DNA from: Parabacteroides faecalis
GTDB lineage: Bacteria; Bacteroidota; Bacteroidia; Bacteroidales; Tannerellaceae
Reading direction: 5' to 3'
NCBI RefSeq assembly: GCF_022809355.1
Contig: NZ_JAKZMM010000010.1
Coordinates: 47,738-111,737, forward strand
DNA length: 64,000 nucleotides
The stretch's first letter is position 1, and each line of letters starts with the position of its first letter. The notes below the pieces were generated by a model. That model was not told the origin of the DNA and searched no databases. It saw only the letters and a program-made list of their open reading frames with translations. The position numbers and the translations under genes are program-made. Shown piece by piece: positions 37,839-47,079 of the stretch.

Positions 37839-39041
37839 TTATTTATTACTTAAGATTTCCAACGTATCCGAAGCAATCATATACTCTTCATCCGTCGGAA
37901 CCACCATTACGGTCACTTTACTGTCCGGTGTGCTGATAACCATTTCTTCACCACGCATACCATGATTCTTTTCTACATCGATCTTCATGCCCATGTATTC
38001 CATATCCTGACAAACAACACGGCGAGTTTCCCACTGGTTCTCACCTACTCCACCTGTCCAAACCAAGATATCGCAACCATTCATGGCAGCAGCATAAGCA
38101 CCGATATATTTCTTGATACGATAATTATACACATCCAATGTCATGATGGCACGTTCGTCGCCTTTTGCTACAGCAGCTTCCAAATCACGCATATCCGAAG
38201 AACCACCTACCAAACCGGCAACACCGCTCTTCTTATTGATCAGGTTTGATAGACCGGCAGCATCCAATCCTTCTTTCTCCATAATGAAAGGAATAGCACC
38301 CGGGTCAACATCACCACAACGAGTACCCATCAATAAACCTTCAGTAGGAGTCAAACCCATAGATGTATCAATACATTTACCATTCATAATGGCAGCGATA
38401 GAACCACCATTACCTACGTGAGCTGTAATAATCTTCTGGTCTTCATATTTTACACCCAGGATTTCACAAGCACGTTTGGAAACATACCGATGACTTGTTC
38501 CGTGGAAACCATAACGACGGATACCATATTTCTGATACAACTCATAAGGCAAACCATACATATAAGCCTTAGCCGGCATCGTCTGATGGAAAGCCGTATC
38601 GAATACACCAACCTGAGGAATACCCGGAATCAAAGCTTCCATAGCAGCAATACCCTTCAAGTTAGCCGGATTATGCAACGGAGCCAAGTCCGAACATTCA
38701 ACAACTTTATCCAATACTTCTTTTGTCAGCAGAACACTGGATGCAAATTTCTCACCACCATGTACCACACGATGACCCACCGCATCAATTTCCTTATAAT
38801 CTTTGATGCAACCATATGTATCATCTGTCAATACACTCAAGATAAACTGAATACCAGCCTGATGTTCTGGAATATCCTTTTCCAGAATCACCTTCTTACC
38901 ATTCTTATCTGTCAGTTTCAGGAAAGCACCCGGCAAACCGATCTTTTCAATACCACCTTGGGCCATCACATCGCCCGAAGTCATATCAAACAACTTATAT
39001 TTGATAGAACTACTACCGCAATTCAATACTAATATCTTCAT
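37839..39041 (-). CDS. ackA: Acetate kinase
   Basis: Makes ATP and acetate from acetyl phosphate, the last step of acetate fermentation. The product is 400 aa, standard for the family. ASKHA motifs: NCGSSSIKYKLF at the N-terminus, VGHRVVHGG, GVFDTAFHQTMP, RYGFHGTSHRYV and the nucleotide-binding AHVGNGGSI. It lies 27 bases after pta on the same strand; together they convert acetyl-CoA to acetate with ATP gain. Confidence 0.97.
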   Translation of the reverse strand: MKILVLNCGSSSIKYKLFDMTSGDVMAQGGIEKIGLPGAFLKLTDKNGKKVILEKDIPEHQAGIQFILSVLTDDTYGCIKDYKEIDAVGHRVVHGGEKFASSVLLTKEVLDKVVECSDLAPLHNPANLKGIAAMEALIPGIPQVGVFDTAFHQTMPAKAYMYGLPYELYQKYGIRRYGFHGTSHRYVSKRACEILGVKYEDQKIITAHVGNGGSIAAIMNGKCIDTSMGLTPTEGLLMGTRCGDVDPGAIPFIMEKEGLDAAGLSNLINKKSGVAGLVGGSSDMRDLEAAVAKGDERAIMTLDVYNYRIKKYIGAYAAAMNGCDILVWTGGVGENQWETRRVVCQDMEYMGMKIDVEKNHGMRGEEMVISTPDSKVTVMVVPTDEEYMIASDTLEILSNK

Positions 39042-39068
39042 ACCTATTTGTGTTTATGTGGTTAATAA

Positions 39069-40082
39069 TCACTTTGACGCCTTCAAGGCAATTGATTGGT
39101 TACAAGCAATAGCTACCATCTTATATACATCATCTACCGAGCATCCGCGAGACAAGTCGTTAACCGGAGCAGCCATACCTTGCAAGATTGGGCCTACAGC
39201 TTCAGCACCACCCAAACGCTGTACTAACTTATAAGCAATATTTCCTACTTCCAAAGTCGGGAATACCAATACATTTGCTTTACCAGCGATCTCACTGCCC
39301 GGAGCTTTCTGAGCAGCTACCTTTTCAACCAAAGCAGCATCAGCCTGTAATTCTCCGTCAATCTTCAAATCAGGAGCCATTTCCTTAGCCAAACGAGTTG
39401 CTTCAACTACTTTATCAACCATTTCGTGAGATGCACTACCTTTTGTTGAGAAACTCAACATAGCTACACGAGGTTCGATATCGGCAATATGACGAGCTGT
39501 CTGAGCAGTAGCAACTGCGATACTTGCCAATTCCTGAGCATTCGGATTCGGCATAACAGCACAATCAGCAAATACAAACAAGCCGTCTTCTCCGTATTGA
39601 GGAGTCTTTGTAAACATCAAGAAAGCACCAGACACACAACTCATACCCGGAGCTGTCTTGATAATCTGCAATGCAGGGCGCAATACATTTCCAGTTGTAT
39701 TCAATGCACCGGCAATTTCGCCATCAGCATCACCTGCCTTGATCATCAAACAAGCCAAGAACAAAGGATCTTCAACCAAGACTGCGGCTTTTTCCGGAGT
39801 CATTCCTTTTTTCTGGCGCAATTGGAACAATAAATCTGCATAAGCAGCCTTCTTTTCATGGTTCTTCGGATCTACGATCTTTGCCTCTTGAATATGAGTC
39901 AATCCGAATTCAGCAGCCAATTTATTAATTTCAGAAGGATCGCCAATCAAAATAATGTCAGCAACTTCGTCGGCCAATAAACGGTCGGCAGCCTTTAATG
40001 TTCTTTCTTCAGTTCCTTCAGGAAGAACGATGCGCTGCTTGTTTGCTTTAGCACGCGCAATAATTCCTTGCATTAAGTCCAT
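39069..40082 (-). CDS. pta: Phosphate acetyltransferase
   Basis: Converts acetyl-CoA and phosphate to acetyl phosphate for the adjacent acetate kinase. At 337 aa it is the short form with only the PTA_PTB catalytic domain, lacking the DRTGG and BioD-like N-terminal regions of enterobacterial Pta. Landmarks: [24 protein letters not shown] (N-terminus), [16 protein letters not shown] and [12 protein letters not shown] (C-terminus). First gene of the pta-ackA operon. Confidence 0.96.
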   Translation of the reverse strand: MDLMQGIIARAKANKQRIVLPEGTEERTLKAADRLLADEVADIILIGDPSEINKLAAEFGLTHIQEAKIVDPKNHEKKAAYADLLFQLRQKKGMTPEKAAVLVEDPLFLACLMIKAGDADGEIAGALNTTGNVLRPALQIIKTAPGMSCVSGAFLMFTKTPQYGEDGLFVFADCAVMPNPNAQELASIAVATAQTARHIADIEPRVAMLSFSTKGSASHEMVDKVVEATRLAKEMAPDLKIDGELQADAALVEKVAAQKAPGSEIAGKANVLVFPTLEVGNIAYKLVQRLGGAEAVGPILQGMAAPVNDLSRGCSVDDVYKMVAIACNQSIALKASK

Positions 40083-40129
40083 CGTAGATGATTTTATAGT
40101 TATTTAATAATTGTCTTTCTCTCGATTCA

Positions 40130-40137
40130 CAAAAGTA
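40130..40137 (-). promoter_or_regulatory. -7 box for pta-ackA
   Basis: TACTTTTG on the minus strand, 48 bases before the pta ATG. The nearest TTTG upstream is 23 bases away, slightly outside the usual spacing. Confidence 0.5.
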
Positions 40138-40207
40138 GGCAAAATGCCATATAGAGTTAGCAAAATCAACTAATATTTTTAAGATGGTCCGACCGCTTTC
40201 AAATCTT

Positions 40208-40993
40208 TTAACAGTAATTTGTCACTTGCCGCTCTCCACATAAGATTTGTTGCAATTCTTCACCTGAAATATTCACGCTTAGATTCCCGTTATGAGCCAC
40301 GGAAATCTTTCCTCTTTCTTCTGATACGATAATTACCAAAGCATCTGTCTCAAACGACATACCCAAACCCGAACGATGCCGCAAACCCATTTCTTTAGGT
40401 AAATTAGCCGTTTGGGCTACCGGCAAAATACAACCTGCCGCACGGATACGATTCTTGGCGATGATCATGGCTCCATCGTGTAATGGACTATTCTTAAAGA
40501 AGATGTTTTCTATCAGGCGAGCATTAACATCGGCATTAAACATTTCTCCGGTATGTTCATAAACCGTCAAATCAACATCTTGCTCGATACAGATTAACGC
40601 ACCTGTCTTTTTCTTGGCCATATTCATACAAGCTAATACAACCGGAGCCACAAAGCTGGGATCATTTTCTCCATTCTCCCGATGTTTACCAAAGAGTTTA
40701 CTCAAGAATTTCCAGCCTTTATGTGAACCCAAAGCCAACAGGAAACGACGGATCTCATCTTGGAACAGGATAATCAAGACAATGACACCCACACTAATCA
40801 CTTTATCCAAGATTGCTCCCAGTAAACGCATCTCTAAAATCTGAGATACCAGAATCCATACAATGACAAACGATACAACACCACTGAAGATAGCCAACGT
40901 GCCGGAACTCTTCATGATCTTATACGTCTGATACAAAAAGACGGCTACCAGCAAGACGTCAATCAGATCTTTTATACCAAAGTGCATCCACAT
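40208..40993 (-). CDS. cdaA: Membrane diadenylate cyclase (CdaA/DacA type)
   Basis: Synthesises the second messenger c-di-AMP from two ATP. It is 261 aa, with three N-terminal membrane helices (about 8-24, 32-50 and 58-77) and a DisA_N cyclase domain carrying DGA (173-175) and RHR (205-207), the metal- and ATP-binding signatures. It lies 18 bases after folP on the same strand. Whether Met1 or Met3 is the start is open. Confidence 0.94.
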   Translation of the reverse strand: MWMHFGIKDLIDVLLVAVFLYQTYKIMKSSGTLAIFSGVVSFVIVWILVSQILEMRLLGAILDKVISVGVIVLIILFQDEIRRFLLALGSHKGWKFLSKLFGKHRENGENDPSFVAPVVLACMNMAKKKTGALICIEQDVDLTVYEHTGEMFNADVNARLIENIFFKNSPLHDGAMIIAKNRIRAAGCILPVAQTANLPKEMGLRHRSGLGMSFETDALVIIVSEERGKISVAHNGNLSVNISGEELQQILCGERQVTNYC

Positions 40994-41011
40994 ATAAAAC
41001 TTCCTTTTGTA

Positions 41012-41851
41012 TTACCCTTTCAATTGTTGAACAATCCGAATTGCTTCTTTTGCAGCACGAACATCGTGTACTCGCAGAATATCTGCACCTTGTAATAGAG
41101 CATAGGTATGTAAAACCGTAGTTCCATTTAAGCTTTCTTCAGGTGTCGTTTCCAGTAATTTATAGATCATACTCTTTCTGGAAACACCTACCAATAATGG
41201 CAGACCAAATATCCGGAAATCACCTAAATGCCGCATCAGTTCATAATTCTGAGTCAACGTCTTACTAAAACCAAATCCTGGATCCAGAATAACATCGTTC
41301 ACTCCTAAACGGAACAAACGCTCCAGCTTATGGGAAAAGTATTTAAGTAAGTCAGCTGTCACATCTTCATAATCGGTTTGTTGCTGCATGGTTTGCGGAG
41401 TACCTCGCATATGCATCATAATATAAGGTACGCGTAACTGAGCAACAGTATCAAACATCCGTTCATCCAATTCGCCTCCCGAAATATCATTGATCATGGC
41501 CACACCATACTTTTCCACACACTGCCTGGCAACAGACGAGCGAAAAGTATCTACCGAAACAACAACATCCGGATAATGTTGCAGAAGTGGCTGCAAAGCC
41601 ATTTCCAGTCGCTGCATTTCTTCTGTTTCCGATACTTCTGCCGCATCGGGACGAGAAGAATAACCACCGACATCAATTATTGAAGCACCTTCTCGCAATA
41701 TCGTTTCGATCCGATCAATAATAGCCGCTTCCGTTTGTTTCCGACTTCCGGCGTAAAAAGAATCGGGTGTAACATTCAAAATGCCCATCACCTGTGGTTC
41801 ATCTAACGAAAGAAGCTGTCCTTTGATGTTTATTGTTTTGCTATTCATCAT
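41012..41851 (-). CDS. folP: Dihydropteroate synthase
   Basis: Joins p-aminobenzoate to the pterin diphosphate in folate synthesis; the target of sulfonamides. 279 aa TIM barrel with the family signatures MGILNVTPDSFYAG (about residue 22), IIDVGGYSSRP, NDISGG and DPGFGFSKT. First gene of a folP-cdaA operon. The start is one of two adjacent Met codons (41851 or 41848). Confidence 0.96.
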   Translation of the reverse strand: MMNSKTINIKGQLLSLDEPQVMGILNVTPDSFYAGSRKQTEAAIIDRIETILREGASIIDVGGYSSRPDAAEVSETEEMQRLEMALQPLLQHYPDVVVSVDTFRSSVARQCVEKYGVAMINDISGGELDERMFDTVAQLRVPYIMMHMRGTPQTMQQQTDYEDVTADLLKYFSHKLERLFRLGVNDVILDPGFGFSKTLTQNYELMRHLGDFRIFGLPLLVGVSRKSMIYKLLETTPEESLNGTTVLHTYALLQGADILRVHDVRAAKEAIRIVQQLKG

Positions 41852-41869
41852 CTTTCTATTTTATGATGG

Positions 41870-41908
41870 CAAAGATACAATATTATTCTTCTTTTATTCT
41901 TACTTTTG
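41870..41908. promoter_or_regulatory. Divergent -7 boxes for folP-cdaA and murF
   Basis: Minus strand TATCTTTG (41877-41870), 19 bases before folP; plus strand TACTTTTG (41901-41908), 26 bases before murF. Both match TAnnTTTG; the -33 elements are poor. Confidence 0.55.
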
Positions 41909-41933
41909 CCCCAACTTTAAATGAGGTTATTCT

Positions 41934-43217
41934 ATGAATACAACGGAGCTATACGAACTATTCGTACATCATCGTAAAATATCCACGGACAGCCGAAATT
42001 GTCCGTTCGGTTCTTTATTTTTCGCATTGAAAGGAGAAAATTTCGATGGCAATCAATTTGCCGCTAAAGCATTGGATGCCGGTGCTGCATATGCAATCAT
42101 TGATAACCCGGAATACCAAATAAACGAACGAACCATTCTTGTGGACAATGTATTAAAGACATTGCAACAACTGGCTCATCGCCATCGTAAAATGTTAGGT
42201 ATTCCCATTATCGGTATTACCGGAACAAATGGAAAGACAACAACCAAAGAGTTGATAGCAGCTGTGCTCTCAACCAAATATAACACTTTATATACGGAAG
42301 GAAACCTGAATAATCAAATCGGTGTTCCACTTACATTGCTTCGGTTGGACAATGATCACGAAATGGCTGTCATCGAAATGGGAGCCAATCATCCTGGGGA
42401 TATTAAAGAATTGGTTGAAATTGTAGCACCCAACTATGGAATCATAACCAATATTGGTTGTGCACATCTGGAAGGATTTGGTTCTTTGGAAGGTGTCATC
42501 CAAACCAAGGGTGAATTATATGACTATTTACGACATACTAAAGGCAAAATATTCATCCAACATGAGAATAAGATACTACAGCAGATAGCCAAAGGATTGG
42601 AACAAATTTCATACGGACAAGAAGAAGGAGACTTTACAGTGGGACATGTAGTCAGTTGTAATCCGTTCCTGACTTTCGACTGGAAACAACAGGGGAAAGT
42701 TCATGTTGTCGATACGCATCTTATCGGAGCTTACAACCTGGACAATATCTTGGCAGCTATCGCAGTGGGACGATATTTCAAGATTCCTGCCGAACGTATC
42801 AGTCGGGCCATCGCTACCTACGAACCAACCAACAACCGTTCGCAGTGGAAAGAGACGGAAAAGAATCACCTCATCATAGATGCCTATAATGCCAATCCGA
42901 GCAGTATGAAACTGGCTCTGGAGAATTTTGCCCAAATGGATGTAACACCCAAAGCCGTTATACTCGGCGATATGCGCGAACTCGGACCAACAAGTGATGC
43001 ATTACATCAGGAAGTAGTTCATCAGCTCCAAGGAAGCGGATTTGATCAGGTTATTTTATGTGGTGAACATTTCAGCCGTACAGGAGATGGTTTCCAGACT
43101 TTCCCAACAACAGCAGCTTTGAAAGATTACCTACAAGCGCATCCACTCAGCGGTTTTCATATTTTGTTGAAGGGATCGCACAGCATGGCTTTGGAAACAC
43201 TCATAGATCTTTTATAA
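41934..43217 (+). CDS. murF: UDP-N-acetylmuramoyl-tripeptide--D-alanyl-D-alanine ligase
   Basis: Adds D-Ala-D-Ala to the UDP-MurNAc-tripeptide, the last cytoplasmic amino-acid step of peptidoglycan precursor synthesis. 427 aa. The ATP-binding GITGTNGKTTTKE (GKTT at 100-103), the EMGANHPGDI segment, and the ligase C-terminal DAYNANPSSM and LGDMRELG motifs are present. It is away from the usual mur/fts cluster, as is common in this phylum. Confidence 0.95.
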   Translation: MNTTELYELFVHHRKISTDSRNCPFGSLFFALKGENFDGNQFAAKALDAGAAYAIIDNPEYQINERTILVDNVLKTLQQLAHRHRKMLGIPIIGITGTNGKTTTKELIAAVLSTKYNTLYTEGNLNNQIGVPLTLLRLDNDHEMAVIEMGANHPGDIKELVEIVAPNYGIITNIGCAHLEGFGSLEGVIQTKGELYDYLRHTKGKIFIQHENKILQQIAKGLEQISYGQEEGDFTVGHVVSCNPFLTFDWKQQGKVHVVDTHLIGAYNLDNILAAIAVGRYFKIPAERISRAIATYEPTNNRSQWKETEKNHLIIDAYNANPSSMKLALENFAQMDVTPKAVILGDMRELGPTSDALHQEVVHQLQGSGFDQVILCGEHFSRTGDGFQTFPTTAALKDYLQAHPLSGFHILLKGSHSMALETLIDLL

Positions 43218-43378
43218 TAAGAAGCTACTTTCTCGGAAAGTAGAACATAAACTTTATATTACAACACTATTATTAATACGAATGGCACTCATCTGTTTAG
43301 CTGACTCTTGTCAGGCTTATGAGAGCGTGAACTTAACTACGAGGCAGCCTCAAATCCAAAGGCTGCCTCTTCTTTTTG
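43218..43378 (+). terminator. Structured stretch and intrinsic terminator after murF
   Basis: The gap between murF and the next gene (313 bases) starts with a small hairpin CTACTTTC/GGAAAGTAG (about 43227-43245). It then has a two-part stem (CTCAT 43288-43292 with ATGAG 43319-43323, and CTGAC 43301-43305 with GTCAG 43310-43314) and a strong terminator: GAGGCAGCC (43341-43349) with GGCTGCCTC (43361-43369) and a T-rich tail. The terminator is certain; the stems before it could be part of a small RNA derived from the murF 3' end. No protein is seen. Confidence 0.65.
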
Positions 43379-43473
43379 TTGTCACACTCCGATTCTGTCT
43401 TCTTGCATAAAGGCATCTCGATAAAGATTTCCCGGAAGAAACAGAAATTATTACCGGATAAAGCACGGAACTC

Positions 43474-43504
43474 TTTCAGACAATCGCTGCATATTGTATC
43501 TTTG
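43474..43504 (+). promoter_or_regulatory. Promoter for the DUF59 gene-lpxH
   Basis: TTTC, 19-base spacer, TATCTTTG. Transcription should begin about 43511, which makes the Met at 43531, not the one at 43513, the likely start of the first gene. Confidence 0.6.
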
Positions 43505-43530
43505 CAGACCAAATGATTATTGATAAAACA

Positions 43531-43848
43531 ATGAAGAACGAATTTCTCCAGACTGAAGAAGCGATTGTTGCTATGTTGAAGACCGTATACGATCCGGAAA
43601 TCCCGGTAAATGTATATGATCTGGGACTTATCTATAAAGTGGAAGTGGACGAGCAAAAGAATGTACGCATTGATATGACACTGACGGCACCTAATTGCCC
43701 GGCAGCTGATTTTCTTATTGAAGATATCCGTATGAAAGTAGCTTCGATTGACGATGTCAAAAATGTAGATGTCAATCTGGTATTCGAACCGGAATGGGAT
43801 AAAGACATGATGTCTGAAGAAGCAAAACTTGAATTGGGCTTCTTGTAA
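43531..43848 (+). CDS. DUF59 metal-sulfur cluster assembly protein (SufT/PaaD-like)
   Basis: 105-residue protein of the DUF59/MIP18 family, which assists Fe-S cluster assembly. Signature YDPEIPVNVYDLGLIYKV near the N-terminus and TLTAPNCPAADFLIED (with the conserved Cys) in the middle. The start at 43531 follows from promoter position; a Met at 43513 would begin almost at the transcript 5' end. Its stop overlaps the lpxH ATG by one base. No suf genes are adjacent, so the client protein is unknown. Confidence 0.88.
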   Translation: MKNEFLQTEEAIVAMLKTVYDPEIPVNVYDLGLIYKVEVDEQKNVRIDMTLTAPNCPAADFLIEDIRMKVASIDDVKNVDVNLVFEPEWDKDMMSEEAKLELGFL

Positions 43849-44615
43849 TGGAAACATCCCGTACCAAAATATACTTTGCTTCCGACGCTCATTTAGGAGC
43901 TCGTTTTCATGCTGATCCAAGAGCCGTCGAGAAGAAGCTGGTCCGCTGGCTTGACAGTATCAAGGCAGATGCACAGGCTGTTTGGTTTTTAGGCGACATG
44001 TTTGACTATTGGTATGAATACAAATATGTTGTTCCTAAAGGTTTTACCCGATTCCTGGGGAAACTGGCAGAATTGTCTGACAGCGGAGTTGAAATTCATA
44101 TTTTTATCGGGAACCACGATATATGGATGTTCGACTATCTGCCGCAAGAGATTGGAGCTATTATTCATCGGGAACCACTTACCGTTGACTTGCTGGGCAA
44201 ACGCTTTTTCCTGGCCCACGGTGATGAAGTCGATTATCGCAGTCGTGCGTTCCGTGTAATCCGTCAAATCTTCCGAAATCGTTTCTGTCAAATTCTATAC
44301 AGTGCCATCCATCCGCGCTGGACATTCGGTTTCGCTTTGGGATGGTCGCTTAGCAGTCGTAAAAAAGGGTTGAAGAAAGAAGAGGAAGTAACCTATCAAG
44401 GAGAGAGTTCGGAGTATCTGGTATTATTTGCCAAACAATATTTACAGTCACATCCTGACATCAATTTCTTTATTTTCGGACATCGCCACATCATGTTGGA
44501 TCTGATGTTATCACGTACCAGCCGCCTGTTGATAGCCGGTGACTGGATGCAACATTTTTCTTATATCGTCTGGGACGGAGAAAGCCTCTTTTTGGACCAG
44601 TTCGAAGCTGAATAA
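43848..44615 (+). CDS. lpxH: UDP-2,3-diacylglucosamine diphosphatase (LpxH-like)
   Basis: Calcineurin-type phosphoesterase that removes UMP in lipid A synthesis. 255 aa. Metal motifs: DAH (D13, H15), GDMFD (D50), GNHD (N89, H90), HGDE around 125 and the C-terminal FGHRH. The FDYWYEY segment and overall length match the LpxH of Bacteroidetes. Coupled by a 1-base overlap to the DUF59 gene. Confidence 0.88.
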   Translation: METSRTKIYFASDAHLGARFHADPRAVEKKLVRWLDSIKADAQAVWFLGDMFDYWYEYKYVVPKGFTRFLGKLAELSDSGVEIHIFIGNHDIWMFDYLPQEIGAIIHREPLTVDLLGKRFFLAHGDEVDYRSRAFRVIRQIFRNRFCQILYSAIHPRWTFGFALGWSLSSRKKGLKKEEEVTYQGESSEYLVLFAKQYLQSHPDINFFIFGHRHIMLDLMLSRTSRLLIAGDWMQHFSYIVWDGESLFLDQFEAE

Positions 44616-44638
44616 TATTTCATTAATTTCCTATAAGT

Positions 44639-45583
44639 ATGAACGTAAAAGCGAAAGGTTATATCTTAGGAGCCATAGCTGCAGCTTCTTATGGCATGAA
44701 TCCACTATTTGCATTGCCGCTTTATAAAGAAGGAATGGACCCGGATTCTGTTCTTTTCTTCCGTTATTTATTTGCTATTCCCATCATGGCACTGATGATT
44801 AAGTCCAGAAGAAGAAGTTTCCGCTTGCAGCGAAAAGAAATTCTTCCGTTGATTATCATGGGAATCATGGTTGCTCTTTCTTCCCTGACTTTATTCCTCA
44901 GCTATAATTACATGGAAGCCGGCATCGCCTCAACCCTACTCTTCGTTTACCCGATCATGGTTGCCCTGATCATGAGCTGTGTATTCAAAGAAGAGATCAA
45001 GCCGCTCACTATCTTTTGCATCTTTATGGCTTTATCGGGTATCGGTCTTTTATACCAAGGAGACAACGGGCAACCTATTGGTCTGCAAGGCGTCTTACTG
45101 GTAATGGCTTCTGCCCTTTCGTATGCCATTTATATTGTTGGTGTCAACCGTTCTACACTCAAAGAAATACCGACGGTAAAACTTACATTCTACGTTTTAC
45201 TTTTCGGAGTTTCCTTATTTATTTATCGCGTTGGTTTTGGGCAATCGCTCATCGTTCCGGATAAATGGTATTTATGGGGCAATCTGATTGCACTGGCCGC
45301 TTTGCCCACTGCCCTTTCCTTCGTCTGTACGACACAGGCTATCCAATACATCGGTTCTACACCGACAGCAATCTTAGGAGCATTAGAACCATTAACAGCA
45401 TTGTTTTTCGGAGTTTTGCTCTTCGGGGAAACATTAACCGTTCAATTGAGTTGTGGTATTATATTGATCCTGGTAGCTGTCACATTAATTATCGCCGGGA
45501 ATAACATTTCACCCCATTTGATCCGTTTCCGAAAGTTATTCCCCAAACTGCCTCTGCGGAAGAACAAAACGTCTATTCAGTGA
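44639..45583 (+). CDS. EamA/DMT-family transporter
   Basis: 314-residue inner-membrane protein with ten hydrophobic helices in two EamA repeats (about 5-140 and 150-290). Family members export amino acids or small metabolites; the substrate cannot be told. Motif-like LEPLTALFFGVLLFGE in the second repeat supports the assignment. The basic C-terminal tail (KLPLRKNKTS) fits a cytoplasmic end. Its stop overlaps the end of the convergent radC gene by 7 bases. Confidence 0.88.
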   Translation: MNVKAKGYILGAIAAASYGMNPLFALPLYKEGMDPDSVLFFRYLFAIPIMALMIKSRRRSFRLQRKEILPLIIMGIMVALSSLTLFLSYNYMEAGIASTLLFVYPIMVALIMSCVFKEEIKPLTIFCIFMALSGIGLLYQGDNGQPIGLQGVLLVMASALSYAIYIVGVNRSTLKEIPTVKLTFYVLLFGVSLFIYRVGFGQSLIVPDKWYLWGNLIALAALPTALSFVCTTQAIQYIGSTPTAILGALEPLTALFFGVLLFGETLTVQLSCGIILILVAVTLIIAGNNISPHLIRFRKLFPKLPLRKNKTSIQ

Positions 45584-46269
45584 AGTCGCCCTTCATCAGC
45601 ATAACTATAATATCGGTTTTCGGCAAGGATAAGATGATCAACCACTTGTATATCCAGCAACTTTGCTGCTTGCTGGATTCGACGAGTGAGCTGATCGTCG
45701 GCCGAACTGGGACGTAATGTTCCGGAAGGATGATTATGGCAAAGTACCATACCGGAAGCTAACAGATTCAAAGCGCCTTTCAATAGAATCTTTATATCGG
45801 CAACTGTCTCCGAAACGCCACCCTGACTTAACTTCACCTTGTCTATAACACGATTGGAACGGTTTAAATAAGCAACCCAAAACTCTTCATGGGGTAAATC
45901 GGCCAGCAAAGGAAAGAATAAATCATAAACATCCCGACTACAAGTAATCTGTAAACGAACAGCAGGTTCGGCTTCCCGACGTCGGCGTCCTAATTCCAGA
46001 GCCGCAAGAATGGTCACACCTTTGGCTACACCAATCCCCTTAAATCCTGTAGTCTGATCGCTTAACGACAATTTGCCCAAAGCATATAAATTATTATTTA
46101 CCGTATTCAAGATACGTTGGGAAAGCTGGATTGCCGATTCGTCGTTGTTTCCAGAACCAATCAGGATGGCTAATAATTCGGCATTGCTTAAAGAGGTAAT
46201 TCCCCGGAGAAGGACTTTTTCACGCGGACGATCATCTTCCGCCCAATCTTTGATAGTTAACTTTTTCAT
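45577..46269 (-). CDS. radC: RadC family JAB-domain protein
   Basis: 230-residue protein with an N-terminal helix-hairpin-helix part (GFKGIGVAKGVTILAALELGRR, about 75-95) and a C-terminal JAB/MPN metalloprotease-like domain with HNHPSGTLRPSSAD (His pair and Asp of the JAMM site, about 178-191). Once linked to DNA repair; the true role is unsettled. Ends in a 7-base tail-to-tail overlap with the EamA gene. Confidence 0.92.
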   Translation of the reverse strand: MKKLTIKDWAEDDRPREKVLLRGITSLSNAELLAILIGSGNNDESAIQLSQRILNTVNNNLYALGKLSLSDQTTGFKGIGVAKGVTILAALELGRRRREAEPAVRLQITCSRDVYDLFFPLLADLPHEEFWVAYLNRSNRVIDKVKLSQGGVSETVADIKILLKGALNLLASGMVLCHNHPSGTLRPSSADDQLTRRIQQAAKLLDIQVVDHLILAENRYYSYADEGRLH

Positions 46270-46293
46270 AGCTAAAAGGTTTGAACTTTCTGA

Positions 46294-46342
46294 TAAAAAA
46301 GAAACGTCACAACCGGGTTGTATCCTAGCGGTTTGTGACGTT
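46294..46342 (-). terminator. Terminator after efp
   Basis: AACGTCACAA (46303-46312) pairs with TTGTGACGTT (46333-46342); on the minus strand TCTTTTTT follows. It separates efp from radC. Confidence 0.85.
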
Positions 46343-46359
46343 CCCTGGCTTTTTATGAA

Positions 46360-46923
46360 TTAACGAACACGACCTACGTATGAACCGTCTTGCGTATTCA
46401 CTTCAATTACTTCACCTTCATTGATAAACAACGGAACACGTACTTCAGCACCTGTTTCAACAGTAGCCGGTTTCAATGTGTTTGTTGCAGTATCACCTTT
46501 AACACCCGGTTCAGTATAAGTAACTGTCAACTGAACTTTAACAGGCATATCAGCATACAATACTGTTTCTGTAGAAGCATCTGATACAACATCTACAATT
46601 TCTCCTTCTTTCATGAAGTCAACACCATTGATCAGTTCCTTGTCGATGATGACATCTTCGAAAGTTTCCTGATTCATGAAATGATAATGTTCACCTTCAC
46701 GATAAGTATATTGATAAGGACGACGTTCTACACGTACATCTTCCAGTTTTTCACCGATGTTAAAGCGACGTTCGATAACATAACCTTTTACTACATCTTT
46801 CAATGTGGTACGCATGATTGTATTACCTTTTCCCGGCTTTACATGCAAGAAATCTATACAGAAATAAAGTTTACCGTCAAGGCGGATACAAGTACCTTTC
46901 TTAATGTCTTGTGAGTTAATCAT
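46360..46923 (-). CDS. efp: Translation elongation factor P
   Basis: 187-residue factor that relieves ribosome stalling at proline runs. Three OB-like domains; the domain I loop tip reads KPGKGN with Lys32 at the position that is modified in other bacteria. C-terminus with VNTQDGSYVGRVR is family typical. It has its own near-consensus promoter and terminator, so it is a single-gene unit. Confidence 0.96.
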   Translation of the reverse strand: MINSQDIKKGTCIRLDGKLYFCIDFLHVKPGKGNTIMRTTLKDVVKGYVIERRFNIGEKLEDVRVERRPYQYTYREGEHYHFMNQETFEDVIIDKELINGVDFMKEGEIVDVVSDASTETVLYADMPVKVQLTVTYTEPGVKGDTATNTLKPATVETGAEVRVPLFINEGEVIEVNTQDGSYVGRVR

Positions 46924-46970
46924 ATTTGTTTTCTTTATGTTATAATTATTTGCTACATGAATAGATGCTG

Positions 46971-47001
46971 CAAAATTACGACTTTCCGCTAAATCTGCAA
47001 A
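46971..47001 (-). promoter_or_regulatory. Promoter for efp
   Basis: Minus strand TTTG (47001-46998), 19-base spacer, TAATTTTG (46978-46971): full consensus, 48 bases before the ATG. Confidence 0.75.
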
Positions 47002-47079
47002 AATCCGAATTGCTTTCTCTCTTATTTTTCATAACTTTCGGGCGCAAATAGCATATTTTCACTCCAAAAAGAATCGTTT

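Noticed and set aside
38418..39032. 204-codon plus-strand frame opposite ackA
   Set aside because: It lies wholly antisense to a clear acetate kinase gene and shows no domain pattern; a shadow of codon bias.
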